Source of the DNA: DATMRS01 sp035566015
GTDB taxonomy: Bacteria; Pseudomonadota; Alphaproteobacteria; Sphingomonadales; Sphingomonadaceae
Direction of reading: 5' to 3'
NCBI GenBank assembly: GCA_035566015.1
Contig: DATMRS010000020.1
Location: forward strand, 1 to 64,000
Length of the DNA stretch: 64,000 bases
Positions within the stretch are counted from its first letter, which is position 1. Every line of letters starts with the position of its first letter. The notes beneath the pieces are model-generated. The model saw only the letters and a list, made by a program, of their open reading frames with translations. It made no database searches and was not told the origin of the DNA. The translations under genes and the position numbers were made by a program. Shown one piece after another: positions 55,917-64,000 of this stretch.

Positions 55917-56591
55917 ATGCTGAAGCTCGTGATCGGCAACAAGGCCTACTCCTCCTGGTCGCTGCGCGGCTGGCTGGCGCTCAAGCAATCGCGCCTGCCG
56001 TTCGAGGAAGTGACCGTTCCGCTCTATGACGAGGAATGGGACAAGCGCCGCGAAGGCGACGAATTCGCGCCCTCGTCGGGCAAGGTGCCGATCCTGTGGG
56101 ACGGCGACATCGTCGTGTGGGACAGCCTCGCCATCATCGAATATTGCGCCGAGAAGGCGGGGCGGGACCTGTTCTGGCCTGCCGATGATGCGGCACGCGC
56201 GATGGCGCGATCGATGGCGGCGGAGATGCATTCCTCCTTCGCCCATCTGCGGCGCGAGCATTCGATGAACATCCGCACCCGCTTCCCCTTCCGCCCGCTC
56301 TCCGAAGGGGTGCAGAGCGACGTGCTGCGGCTGGCCCAGCTCTGGGCGGAGGCGCGGGCGCGCTTCGCCAGCGGCGGCCCCTTCCTGTTCGGCCCGTTCG
56401 GCGCGGCGGACATCATGTTCGCACCCGTCGTCACCCGCCTCGTCACCTATTCGATCCCCGTGCCGCGCTTCGCGCTCGCTTATGTCGATGCGATCCTGGC
56501 GCATCCCTTCATGCAGGAATGGATCGCCGGCGCGCAGGAGGAGCCGTGGGTGATCGAGCGATTCGAGCCGACGGTGCAGAGCGAGGACTGA
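55917..56591 (+). CDS. Glutathione S-transferase
   Basis: 224 residues. Thioredoxin-like domain at the N-terminus: LVIGNKAYSSWSLRGWLALK (catalytic Ser region SSWS), SGKVPILWDGDIVVWDSLAI (cis-Pro and the Ser that holds the glutamyl group). Helical domain: ARSMAAEMHSSFAHLRREH, GPFGAADIMFAPVVTRLVTY with ADIMFAPV as the capping-box helix. It belongs to the zeta/theta-like bacterial group. AGAGGAGA precedes the ATG. It lies between yihA and dapE. Confidence 0.9.
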   Translation: MLKLVIGNKAYSSWSLRGWLALKQSRLPFEEVTVPLYDEEWDKRREGDEFAPSSGKVPILWDGDIVVWDSLAIIEYCAEKAGRDLFWPADDAARAMARSMAAEMHSSFAHLRREHSMNIRTRFPFRPLSEGVQSDVLRLAQLWAEARARFASGGPFLFGPFGAADIMFAPVVTRLVTYSIPVPRFALAYVDAILAHPFMQEWIAGAQEEPWVIERFEPTVQSED

Positions 56592-56596
56592 TCCGC

Positions 56597-57718
56597 ATGC
56601 TCGACGCCGCCGATCTCGCTTGCCGGCTGATCGCCTGCCCCAGCGTCACGCCCACCGATGCCGGCGCGCAGCAGGTGATCGCGGACGTGCTGGAAGAACT
56701 GGGCTTCACCGTCCACTGCTTCGCCGCTGGCGGCCCGCCCGATGGGCCGGTCGAGAATCTCTTCGCCACGCGCGGGCAGGGCGCGCCGCATTTCGCCTTC
56801 GCCGGCCATAGCGATGTCGTCCCGCCGGGCGAAGGCTGGACGACGGGCGCATTCGAGCCGGCGGTGCGCGGCGGCCTGCTGCACGGGCGCGGCGCGGTCG
56901 ACATGAAGGGGGCGGTCGCCGCCTTCCTCGCCGCCGCCGCGCGCGTGCCCGATCATCGCGGCACGCTGAGCCTCATCATCACCGGCGACGAGGAAGGGCC
57001 GGCGACGCACGGCACGCTGGCGCTGATGGACTGGATGGCGGCGCGCGATATCCGGCCGGACCTCTGCCTCGTCGGCGAGCCGACCTCGGATCGGCGGCTC
57101 GGCGATACGATCAAGATCGGGCGGCGCGGCTCGGTCAATATGTGGATCGAGGTGCCCGGCACGCAAGGCCATGTCGCCTATCCGCACCTTGCCGACAATC
57201 CCGTCACGCGGCTGCTCCGCATCCTCGATGAAGTGACGCATTGGACGCTCGACGAAGGCAATCGCTGGTTCCAGCCGTCCAATCTCGAAGTGACCGATAT
57301 CGAGGTGGGCAACCCGGCGACCAACGTGATCCCCGGCGCGGCGCGCGCGCGGCTCAACATCCGTTTCAACGACGAGCAAAACGGCGAGGCGCTGGTAGAG
57401 CGCGTCCGTGCCTGTGCCTTGCGCCACGCGCCCCGCGCCGCCGTCACCGCGCAAATATCGGGCGAGGCGTTCCTGACCGAGCCGGGGCCGCTCTCCGATC
57501 TCGTGGCGCGCGCGATCGCCGACGTGACGGGCGTCACCGCCGAGCTTTCGACGAGCGGCGGCACCTCCGACGCCCGCTTCCTCTCGCGCCTCTGCCCCGT
57601 CGTCGAGTTCGGCCTGCCCAACGCAACAATGCACAAGCTGGACGAGGCGGTGTCGCTCGCCGATCTCGCCGCCCTGACCGATATTTACGAGGCGGTGATC
57701 CGGCGCGCGCTGCGATAA
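56597..57718 (+). CDS. dapE: Succinyl-diaminopimelate desuccinylase
   Basis: 373 residues from ATG at 56597. M20 metallopeptidase fold: IACPSVTPTDAGAQQ, zinc motif FAGHSDVVPPGEGW, GAVDMKGAVAAFL with bridging Asp, LIITGDEEGPATHGT with catalytic Glu pair, LVGEPTSDRRLGDTIKIGRRG, GTQGHVAYPHLADNP, and the C-terminal His in GLPNATMHKLDE. It releases succinate to give LL-diaminopimelate for lysine and peptidoglycan. It starts six bases after the glutathione S-transferase gene. Confidence 0.96.
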   Translation: MLDAADLACRLIACPSVTPTDAGAQQVIADVLEELGFTVHCFAAGGPPDGPVENLFATRGQGAPHFAFAGHSDVVPPGEGWTTGAFEPAVRGGLLHGRGAVDMKGAVAAFLAAAARVPDHRGTLSLIITGDEEGPATHGTLALMDWMAARDIRPDLCLVGEPTSDRRLGDTIKIGRRGSVNMWIEVPGTQGHVAYPHLADNPVTRLLRILDEVTHWTLDEGNRWFQPSNLEVTDIEVGNPATNVIPGAARARLNIRFNDEQNGEALVERVRACALRHAPRAAVTAQISGEAFLTEPGPLSDLVARAIADVTGVTAELSTSGGTSDARFLSRLCPVVEFGLPNATMHKLDEAVSLADLAALTDIYEAVIRRALR

Positions 57719-57740
57719 GCGTCGGCTATCCGCTGGTAGT

Positions 57741-57831
57741 CCCCACCCCAACCCCTCCCCTGAAGTGGAGGGGCTTTGCGTGGCGCTTCACTTCACCCCT
57801 TCAGGGGAGGGGCCGGGGGTGGGGGCGTGCA
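57741..57831. repeat. C/G-rich hairpin repeat
   Basis: CCCCTCCCCTGAAG at 57752-57765 pairs perfectly with CTTCAGGGGAGGGG at 57799-57812, with further C-run/G-run pairing outside (CCCCACCCCAA with GGGGGTGGGG). Its sequence differs from the GTCATTCC-type elements. It lies between dapE and smr, convergent, and can form a long hairpin that ends both transcripts. Confidence 0.7.
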
Positions 57832-57849
57832 ACCAACACCACCCCCGCC

Positions 57850-58386
57850 CTACCGCCGCCGCCGGAGGATCAGATACAGCGCCCCCGCCCCGCCATGGCG
57901 CGGATGGGCGCTACGCACCGCCGCGATCCGCCCGGCCTGTGACGATCCCGCCAGCCAGTCGCCGATCGCCGCGCGAATCCGCCCCCGCCCGTCGCCGCCC
58001 GCGCGCGGCGGCCGGCCGGTGATGACGAGCAGCACACGCACCTCGTCCGCCACCGCCTGCGCGAGCGCCGCCTCCAGCGCGGCATAGGCGCTGGCGAGGG
58101 TGTGGCCGTGAAGATCGATCGAGCGTTCGGGCGCGATCAGCCCGCGCCGCAGCCGCCGGTCCCAGCCGCCATCCAGCGTGTCGACCGACGGACGCGACAC
58201 GGCCGGGCGGATAGCGGGCGCAGCCACGGCGGTCGTGCGCCGCTTGAAGGCAGGAACCACAGTCGGTTCGGGTATGGGCGGCGGCGGCGTTTCGGGAGCA
58301 GGCGCCTCAGCCTGCAAGGGCCGGACATCGGCCGTCACCTTGCGCCAGAGCGCGCGCTCCTCAGGGTTGAGCCGGCGCCCCGGCAT
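57850..58386 (-). CDS. Smr domain protein
   Basis: 178 residues from ATG at 58386. The N-terminus PGRRLNPEERALWRKV and a Pro/Ala-rich linker precede the Smr domain: RSIDLHGHTLASAYAALEAA with the conserved DLHG, VLLVITGRPPRAGGDGRGRI, GGAGALYLILRRRR. Smr domains are nucleases or RNA-binding units; the free-standing proteobacterial form has no firm role. It overlaps the end of mltA by 26 bp, so it is co-translated. Confidence 0.88.
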   Translation of the reverse strand: MPGRRLNPEERALWRKVTADVRPLQAEAPAPETPPPPIPEPTVVPAFKRRTTAVAAPAIRPAVSRPSVDTLDGGWDRRLRRGLIAPERSIDLHGHTLASAYAALEAALAQAVADEVRVLLVITGRPPRAGGDGRGRIRAAIGDWLAGSSQAGRIAAVRSAHPRHGGAGALYLILRRRR

Positions 58387-59704
58387 AACCGCCTCCGCCC
58401 AGCCGTGCGACGGTGCCGATCGGCAGCAGCAGCCATGCCTGGCCGCGTGCCGACATGCCGCCGGCAATCTGCCGCGCATCGTCGCCCGCACCCCAGAAGG
58501 TGTCGAAACGATTGGCGCCCTTGATCGCCCCGCCCGTATCCTGCGCCACCCACAGGCCGCTCGCCTCGCCTCGATCGACGCTCAGGAAGATGGGCGCGCC
58601 GAGCGGCGTGAAGGCGGGATCGGCGGCCACGCTCGTCCGCCCCGTCACGGGCAGGCCCATCGCCCCGATCGGCCCCGCGCCCTTGATCTCGCGGAAGAAG
58701 ATGAAGCTCTTGTTCGCGTCCATGATCGATTTGCCGCCGTCGGGCTGCTCGCGCAGATAGGCCATGATGCCCTGCATCGACAGGCCGCCCGCCGGCTTGA
58801 TCCCGCGATCGCGCAGCAGGCCGCCGATGCCGACATATTCGCGGCCGTTCTGCGCGTCATAGCCGACGCGCATCACCTCGCCATCTGGCAGAAGCAGCCG
58901 CCCCGATCCCTGTATCTGGAGGAAGAAGACCTCGACCGGATCGGCGCCCCAGGCGAGTTCGAGCCCCTGCCCCGCGAGCAGGCCCGCCTCGATCGCGGCG
59001 CGATCGGGATAGGGGACGAGCTTGCCGTCCTTCGCCTGCCCGCGCAGCTTGCGGCCCTTGAGATCGGTCGCGAACTGGCCGAGATCGACGTCGATCAGAT
59101 CGGGCGGCCGGCGGTAGATCGGCACATGATAGCCCGAACGCTCGACGCGCGAGGCGTGAATCTGGGGCTCATAATAGCCGGTGGCAAAAGCGCGCCCCTC
59201 GCCAATGATCGCCGTTTCGAAATAGCGCGCGAAGAAGGCGGGCGCATCGCTGTCGCGCCACGAAGCGGCGGCGGTGCAGGCGGGGCGCCAGTCCTCGCCC
59301 CGCGTGAGCCCGCTCGCATCCGCGCGCCGCATCAGCGACGGGCAGGAAAGGCGGAATGCGGCGAGTGCGGCGCGCGCCTCGTCGTTCTGGATGCCCAGCG
59401 CCGTCACCGCCGGGCCAAGGCGCACACCCATCGCGCGCGCGCTGCTGCCCACCGGCACCTGCGCCAGAGGCACCGGCAGCGGCGGCGGCACATGGGCGGT
59501 GCGGCGAGGTGGCGCGATCTCGCCATAAACCGGCGGCGGCGCGGCGGATGGAGGCGCCGGCTGCTGCGGTGCAGGGCGCGTGCCCGGCCCACCGCTCGGC
59601 GCGACACACGCCGAAAGCGCCAGCGCCAGCAACAGGCTGGCGAGGGCAAGGCGGCCGGGGCCGCGCCGCGCGGGCGCGGCAGGCGCACAAGAGAGGCGGC
59701 TCAC
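58361..59704 (-). CDS. mltA: Membrane-bound lytic murein transglycosylase A
   Basis: 447 residues from GTG at 59704, which overlaps the timA stop as GTGA. A lipoprotein signal ends LALALSAC, then a Pro-rich linker. MltA and 3D domains: FFARYFETAIIGEGRAFATG, YYEPQIHASRVERSGYHVPI, VEVFFLQIQGSGRLLLPDGE, MDANKSFIFFREIKGAGPIG, GLWVAQDTGGAIKGANRFD with the catalytic Asp near GANRFDTFWG. It cleaves peptidoglycan to anhydromuropeptides at the outer membrane. Confidence 0.95.
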   Translation of the reverse strand: MSRLSCAPAAPARRGPGRLALASLLLALALSACVAPSGGPGTRPAPQQPAPPSAAPPPVYGEIAPPRRTAHVPPPLPVPLAQVPVGSSARAMGVRLGPAVTALGIQNDEARAALAAFRLSCPSLMRRADASGLTRGEDWRPACTAAASWRDSDAPAFFARYFETAIIGEGRAFATGYYEPQIHASRVERSGYHVPIYRRPPDLIDVDLGQFATDLKGRKLRGQAKDGKLVPYPDRAAIEAGLLAGQGLELAWGADPVEVFFLQIQGSGRLLLPDGEVMRVGYDAQNGREYVGIGGLLRDRGIKPAGGLSMQGIMAYLREQPDGGKSIMDANKSFIFFREIKGAGPIGAMGLPVTGRTSVAADPAFTPLGAPIFLSVDRGEASGLWVAQDTGGAIKGANRFDTFWGAGDDARQIAGGMSARGQAWLLLPIGTVARLGGGGYAGAPAQP

Positions 59705-60348
59705 GCCGCCTCGTCGGTTTCGATCAGGATCCAGTTGGGATCGTCGGCGCGCACATGGCGGCTGAACGTCCACACGTCGTGCGTCGGCACGGCATCGCTC
59801 AACGATCCGGCGATGACGTTGCCGTCGGCATCGCGCGTCACCGCGGCGATATCGGCGTCGAACCGGACGGTGACGCTCGCCATCTGGCCGTCGAGCCGCG
59901 CGCGTTCGATCGCAGCGCGCTCGATCGCGATCAGCCGGTTCTGGAGGACATGGCCTGCGGCCTCGCGGTCAGCAATCGCGCCGGCGAACGCCTCGCGCAC
60001 GTCATCACCCGCCAGGCGGTCCAGCTCGTCGAGATCGCCTTTCCAAAAGGCTTCGAGCACCATGCGATAGGCCGCCTGCGCGCCTTCGAGGAAGCGCGCC
60101 ACGTCGAAGGACGGATCGGCCGCGACGATCGCGCGCACGCCCTCGGTCGCGCGCGAATCGATCATCGGCTCGGCCGACACGGGTTGCTTGGGCAGATCGA
60201 CCACCGGGCGCGGCGTCGACAAGGGGCGCGCCTCGCCCTCCACCGGCTTGGCGATCGGATGCTCATGTCCCGTCCGGCGGCCGAGGACGCTCCACAGCCG
60301 CAACCCCACGAACAGGAATATCATCGCGAGGAGAATGATCTCGACCAC
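59701..60348 (-). CDS. timA: Tim44-like domain protein TimA
   Basis: 215 residues. An N-terminal membrane helix (IILLAMIFLFVGLRLWSVLG), a Pro-rich link, then the Tim44-like domain: FDVARFLEGAQAAYRMVLEA, FWKGDLDELDRLAGDDVREA, SVTVRFDADIAAVTRDADG, DVWTFSRHVRADDPNWILIE. This is the alphaproteobacterial counterpart of mitochondrial Tim44, membrane-attached. Standard order is secB divergent from timA-mltA-smr, and that is what is seen. Confidence 0.93.
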   Translation of the reverse strand: MVEIILLAMIFLFVGLRLWSVLGRRTGHEHPIAKPVEGEARPLSTPRPVVDLPKQPVSAEPMIDSRATEGVRAIVAADPSFDVARFLEGAQAAYRMVLEAFWKGDLDELDRLAGDDVREAFAGAIADREAAGHVLQNRLIAIERAAIERARLDGQMASVTVRFDADIAAVTRDADGNVIAGSLSDAVPTHDVWTFSRHVRADDPNWILIETDEAA

Positions 60349-60534
60349 CGTGCCTCCTACTTCTGGCCACGCTTACATAAGCGCGTGCCGCCCAGGTTTC
60401 AAATGCCCATCGCAAGCGGCGCTCTCCTTCCCGCCGCCATTGCCCTTGGCTGCCCCGCCTGCTAGGCGCGCGCGGGTGGCGGCGGATCAGCGAAGCGGCC
60501 ATTTTTCCGACTTGACCAACAAGGTGATGCAGCA

Positions 60535-61038
60535 ATGGCCCAGATAGAAGGCGCGACAAATACGGATGCCGCGAATGGCGAGGACAACAGCCCGCAGGTC
60601 GGCCTGCTCGCCCAATATGTGAAGGACATGTCGTTCGAAAACCCGAACGCGCCCGCCGTCTACCAGTGGCAGGCCCAGCCGCAGATCGACGTGCAGTTCA
60701 ACATCGGCGCGCAGGCGGTGAGCGACGAGGTGCACGAAGTCACGCTGAAGATCGACGTTTCGGCGGCCGCCGAGGAGCAGACCGCGTTCCGCGTCGAGCT
60801 GCTCTATGCCGGCCTGTTCGGGCTGCGCAACGTGCCGGACGAGCAGATTCAGCCCTTCCTCCTCGCCGAAGCGCCGCGCCTCCTCTTCCCCTTTGCGCGC
60901 CGCGTGCTGTCCGACGCGATCCGCGACGGCAATTTCCCGCCGCTGCTGCTTGAGCCGATCGATTTCGGCGCGCTCTACATGCAGCAGAGGCAGGCCGAAG
61001 CCGAACTCGGCGCGACCCAACCCGCCGGCGAGGCCTGA
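60535..61038 (+). CDS. secB: Protein-export chaperone SecB
   Basis: 167 residues. QVGLLAQYVKDMSFENPNAP, YQWQAQPQIDVQFNIGAQA, YAGLFGLRNVPDEQIQPFLL, EAPRLLFPFARRVLSDAIRD, GNFPPLLLEPIDFGALYMQQ give the tetrameric SecB fold. It holds preproteins unfolded and passes them to SecA. Divergent from timA with 186 bp between. Confidence 0.97.
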   Translation: MAQIEGATNTDAANGEDNSPQVGLLAQYVKDMSFENPNAPAVYQWQAQPQIDVQFNIGAQAVSDEVHEVTLKIDVSAAAEEQTAFRVELLYAGLFGLRNVPDEQIQPFLLAEAPRLLFPFARRVLSDAIRDGNFPPLLLEPIDFGALYMQQRQAEAELGATQPAGEA

Positions 61039-61121
61039 CGGAGACGGGCCGGGGGTTCCGACGTGATGCACGCGACGGAGCAGGTCCGGCCTGACGAGGT
61101 GCGTGTCCACAAAACCTTCCT

Positions 61122-61269
61122 GTCATTCCCGCGAAGGCGGGAATCCAGACATGCTGCCTCCGGACCCTTTCCCTTTCCGTCATTCCGGCGAAAGCCGGAA
61201 TCCATGGACACGATTCGGTCGAGGATGAGGCAAGCCGCCTCCATGGACCCCGGCTTTCGCCGGGGCGAC
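61122..61269. repeat. Cluster of three REP-like hairpins
   Basis: Three units in a row: GTCATTCCCGCGAAGGCGGG at 61122, GTCATTCCGGCGAAAGCCGG at 61179, and a mirrored copy ending CGGCTTTCGCCGGGGCGAC at 61269. Two CCATGGAC centres occur. This is the densest repeat site in the window, between secB and murJ. Confidence 0.7.
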
Positions 61270-61286
61270 GAGGTAGAGTGGGCCAC

Positions 61287-62882
61287 ATGAAAGCCCCCCC
61301 CATCAATCTGGTACGCAACACCGCGACGATCGGCGGGCTGACGCTGGTCAGCCGCATTCTCGGTTTCGCGCGCGACATGCTGATGGCGCGCTTCATCGGC
61401 GCGGCCTTCGCGTCGGATGCCTTCCTGATCGCGTGGCGGCTGCCCAACCTGTTCCGCGCGCTCTTTGCCGAGGGCGCGTTCGCGGCCGCCTTCGTGCCGA
61501 TGTTCAACCGGGTGATCGCCGAAGCCGAAGCGAAGGGCGAGGAAGGCCTCCCGGCCGGCCTCAGCTTCGCCGAAAACGTCCTCTCGGTCCTCCTGCCCTT
61601 TCTCCTGCTGTTCACCGCGCTCATGATGGTTCTGGCGGGGCCGATCGTCTGGCTGATGACCGGCGGCTTCCCCGGCGCCAGCCCCGAGAAATTCGCACTC
61701 ACTACCCAGTTCACGCGCATCACCTTTCCCTATCTCGCGCTGATTTCGCTGGTGTCGCTGCTCGGCGGCATCCTCAATTCGCTGCATCGCTTCTGGGTGA
61801 ATGCGGCGGCGCCGATCCTGCTCAATATCTGCATGATCGCCGGCCTGCTCTTCTTTCGCGGCCATACCGATATCGACACCGCGCGCACCCAGTCGATCGC
61901 CGTCACCGTCTCGGGCGTGCTCCAGCTTGCCTGGCTCGCCTGGTCATGCCGGCAGGCGGGCGTGGTGCTGCGCATTGGCCGGCCGCGCCTCACCCCGCAG
62001 GTGAAGACGCTTTTGCGGATCATCGGCCCGGCGGCGCTGGGCGCGGGCGCGGTGCAGTTCAACCTGCTCGTCTCGACGACGCTTGCCGCGCGCTTCCTGC
62101 CGCAGGGCTCGGTTTCCTATCTTTATTATGCCGACCGGCTGAACCAGTTGCCGCTAGGCCTGATCGGCATCGGCATCGGCACCGCGATCCTGCCCGCTTT
62201 GTCGCGCCAGATCGGCGGCGGCAATCAGGGCGCGGCCGTGCATACCCAGAACCGCGCGATCGAACTGTCGCTGCTGCTCACCCTGCCCGCCACCGCCGCG
62301 CTGATGCTGTCGGCGACGCCGCTGATCCGCGCGCTGCTCCAGCACGGCGCCTTCACCGCGATCGACACCAGCGCGAGCGCGGCAGCGCTGTCCGCCTTCT
62401 CGCTGGGCTTGCCCGCCTATATCCTCATCAAGGTGCTCACCCCCGGCTTCTATGCGCGGGCGGACACGAAGACGCCGGTGCGGATCGCGCTCGTCGCGAT
62501 GCTCGCCAATTTCGTGATGAACCTGATCCTCGTCTGGCCGATGGCGCATGTCGGGCTGGCGCTCTCCACCGCGCTTTCCGCCTGGCTCAATGTCGGCCTG
62601 CTCTACTGGACCCTGCGCCGCCGGGGCCAGTTCGCGATCGACGCGCAGCTTCGCCGCCGCACGATCCGGCTGGCGGCGGCGACGGCGGCGATGGCGGTGC
62701 TGCTGCTGCTGCTCAATCCCGTCATCGACGCGCATAGCGGGCGCGGCCTCGTCGAGCGCGTCGCGGCGCTCGCGGTGCTGATCGGCGCAGGGAGCGCCAC
62801 CTATTTCGCCGCCGCCTTCCTGTTCGGTGCCTTCACCGTCGCCGAGGTCCGCGCACAGCTCAGCCGGCGCCGTCCGACTTGA
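61287..62882 (+). CDS. murJ: Lipid II flippase MurJ
   Basis: 531 residues from ATG at 61287 (MKAPPINLVRNTATIGGLTL); a GTG nine bases earlier is an alternative. About 14 membrane helices. MurJ signatures: SRILGFARDMLMARFIGAA, ASDAFLIAWRLPNLFRALFA, EGAFAAAFVPMFNRV, FPYLALISLVSLLGGILNS, YYADRLNQLPLGLIGIGIGT, and KVLTPGFYARADTKTPVRI with the conserved Arg/Asp. It flips lipid II for peptidoglycan. trpS follows on the same strand. Confidence 0.96.
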   Translation: MKAPPINLVRNTATIGGLTLVSRILGFARDMLMARFIGAAFASDAFLIAWRLPNLFRALFAEGAFAAAFVPMFNRVIAEAEAKGEEGLPAGLSFAENVLSVLLPFLLLFTALMMVLAGPIVWLMTGGFPGASPEKFALTTQFTRITFPYLALISLVSLLGGILNSLHRFWVNAAAPILLNICMIAGLLFFRGHTDIDTARTQSIAVTVSGVLQLAWLAWSCRQAGVVLRIGRPRLTPQVKTLLRIIGPAALGAGAVQFNLLVSTTLAARFLPQGSVSYLYYADRLNQLPLGLIGIGIGTAILPALSRQIGGGNQGAAVHTQNRAIELSLLLTLPATAALMLSATPLIRALLQHGAFTAIDTSASAAALSAFSLGLPAYILIKVLTPGFYARADTKTPVRIALVAMLANFVMNLILVWPMAHVGLALSTALSAWLNVGLLYWTLRRRGQFAIDAQLRRRTIRLAAATAAMAVLLLLLNPVIDAHSGRGLVERVAALAVLIGAGSATYFAAAFLFGAFTVAEVRAQLSRRRPT

Positions 62883-62914
62883 CGCAGGCGCCGCGCCGCG
62901 ACACGAGCGCAGAC

Positions 62915-63925
62915 ATGACTCAGCGTATCGTCTCGGGCATCCAGCCCACCGGCAACCTTCACCTCGGCAATTATCTGGGTGCGATCCGCAACTGGGTGCG
63001 GATGCAGGACGCGATGGAGGGCGACAGCCGCTGCTTCTTCTTCCTCGCCGATCTGCATGCGATCTCGGTGCACAACGATCCGGCGACGCTCGCCGCGAAC
63101 GTGCGCGCGATGGCGGCGGCGCTGATCGCGTCGGGCGTCGATCCGCAGCGTTCGGTGCTGTTCAGCCAGGCGCATGTGCCCGCGCATCCCGAACTGGCGT
63201 GGCTGCTGAACGGCACGGCGCGGATCGGTTGGGTCAACCGCATGACCCAGTTCAAGGAGAAATCGGGCAAGAATCGCGAGGGCGCGAGCGTCGCGCTCTA
63301 CACCTATCCCGTCCTCCAGGCCGCCGATGTGCTTCTCTATCAGGCGACGCACGTCCCGGTGGGCGAGGATCAGCGCCAGCATCTCGAACTGGCCCGCGAC
63401 GTCGCGGTCAAGTTCAACACCGATTTCGGCGTCGATCTCTTCACCCTACCCGAGGCGATCATTCCGACGGCGGCCGCGCGGATCATGTCGTTGCGCGACG
63501 GCACGTCGAAAATGTCGAAATCCGATCCGTCGGACATGAGCCGCATCAACCTGACCGACGATACCGACCTCGTCGTCCAGAAGATCCGCAAGGCGAAGAC
63601 CGATTCCGAGCCGCTGCCCGACGACCCGGCGGCGCTCGACGCGCGGCCCGAGGCGCGCAACCTCGTCGGCATCTATGCGACGCTCGCGAACGAGACGCCG
63701 GCTGAGGTGCTCGCCCGCTTCGGCGGCCAGGGATTCGGCCAGTTCAAGCCGGTGCTCGCCGATCTGGTCGCCGAGACGCTGCGCCCGGTGAAGGCGCGCC
63801 TCGACGCGCTCAACGCCGATCCGGGCGAACTGGACGGGCTGCTCGCGAGCGGCGCGGCCAAGGCGCGAGAGGCGGCGGAGCCGACGCTGGAGGGCGCCTA
63901 TCGCGCGCTCGGCCTAAGGGGCTGA
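62915..63925 (+). CDS. trpS: Tryptophanyl-tRNA synthetase
   Basis: 336 residues from ATG at 62915 (MTQRIVSGIQPTGNLHLGNY). HIGH-type motif is GNLHLGNYLGA, KMSKS is TSKMSKSDPSDMSRI, and LYQATHVPVGEDQRQHLELA binds substrate. A TTG at 62879 overlapping the murJ stop would add 12 residues, less likely given family starts. It charges tRNA-Trp. A 75-bp stretch after it to the window end shows no gene. Confidence 0.97.
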   Translation: MTQRIVSGIQPTGNLHLGNYLGAIRNWVRMQDAMEGDSRCFFFLADLHAISVHNDPATLAANVRAMAAALIASGVDPQRSVLFSQAHVPAHPELAWLLNGTARIGWVNRMTQFKEKSGKNREGASVALYTYPVLQAADVLLYQATHVPVGEDQRQHLELARDVAVKFNTDFGVDLFTLPEAIIPTAAARIMSLRDGTSKMSKSDPSDMSRINLTDDTDLVVQKIRKAKTDSEPLPDDPAALDARPEARNLVGIYATLANETPAEVLARFGGQGFGQFKPVLADLVAETLRPVKARLDALNADPGELDGLLASGAAKAREAAEPTLEGAYRALGLRG

Positions 63926-64000
63926 ACCCGCGCGGAAACCGGGACATGCGCGATTCGTTCAATCGTTGTTCAGCCCGGCTTTGCGATAAGACGACGTTGC

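Noticed and set aside
1..64000. CRISPR array, rRNA operon or integrase-linked genomic island
   Set aside because: No regularly spaced direct repeats, no rRNA sequence, and no integrase or transposase frame was seen; the single tRNA gene is not flanked by an integrase.

Overview
The window is a high-GC chromosomal segment of an alphaproteobacterium, most likely a sphingomonad (order Sphingomonadales). This rests on gene content and protein style: a PEP-CTERM protein with a PEPATWAMM tail, a Fur without the CxxC zinc site, a Ros/MucR regulator, HslV with a WHG-T propeptide, EipA/DUF1134, a timA-mltA-smr block opposite secB, TTG/GTG starts, a large TonB-dependent receptor, and a lignostilbene-dioxygenase-type enzyme. 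Short mirror-image hairpin repeats of the GTCATTCC...GGAATGAC type lie in many intergenic gaps.

Layout. 1-6.7 kb: end of a glutathione S-transferase, a TetR regulator with a clear palindromic operator before a cytochrome P450, a PEP-CTERM protein, ispG, a DUF1345 membrane protein, an SMR exporter, fur and mucR. 6.8-16.2 kb: housekeeping genes rimI-tsaB, a RutE-like nitroreductase, a NifU-domain protein, a DEAD-box helicase, an outer-membrane-like protein paired with a COG4705 membrane protein, DedA, and hslU-hslV. 16.4 kb: an isolated holin of the gene-transfer-agent type.

16.9-28.1 kb is the most interesting stretch. It holds an aromatic-acid decarboxylase-like amidohydrolase, an aldo/keto reductase, a tandem NTF2-fold protein, a VanA-like Rieske oxygenase, two MarR regulators, a GMC oxidoreductase, an aldehyde dehydrogenase, a carotenoid-cleavage-family dioxygenase with the residues expected of a lignostilbene dioxygenase, and a zinc alcohol dehydrogenase. 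Several strong inverted repeats sit in the promoters. I infer a catabolic locus for hydroxystilbene or lignin-dimer compounds: cleave the stilbene to two aryl aldehydes, oxidise or reduce these, O-demethylate and decarboxylate. This is inference from families and neighbourhood.

28-41.6 kb: a DNA ligase, dps, eipA, a PaaK-like adenylate-forming enzyme, a 3-hydroxyisobutyryl-CoA hydrolase-like protein, then a leftward run rnd-lptC-lptA-lptB-rpoN-enoyl-CoA hydratase-bioB, and terC. 41.9-49.9 kb: a two-domain cold-shock protein, a frameshifted small DNA-binding gene, a DUF3008 protein, a two-subunit Tat-exported molybdenum hydroxylase, a secreted SnoaL-like protein, DoxX and a TonB-dependent receptor, then tRNA-Leu(CAA). 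50-64 kb: a divergent BKACE-family protein, thyA, the rpmH-rnpA-yidD-yidC-yihA block, a glutathione S-transferase, dapE, smr-mltA-timA opposite secB, murJ and trpS. No CRISPR array, insertion sequence or rRNA gene was seen.
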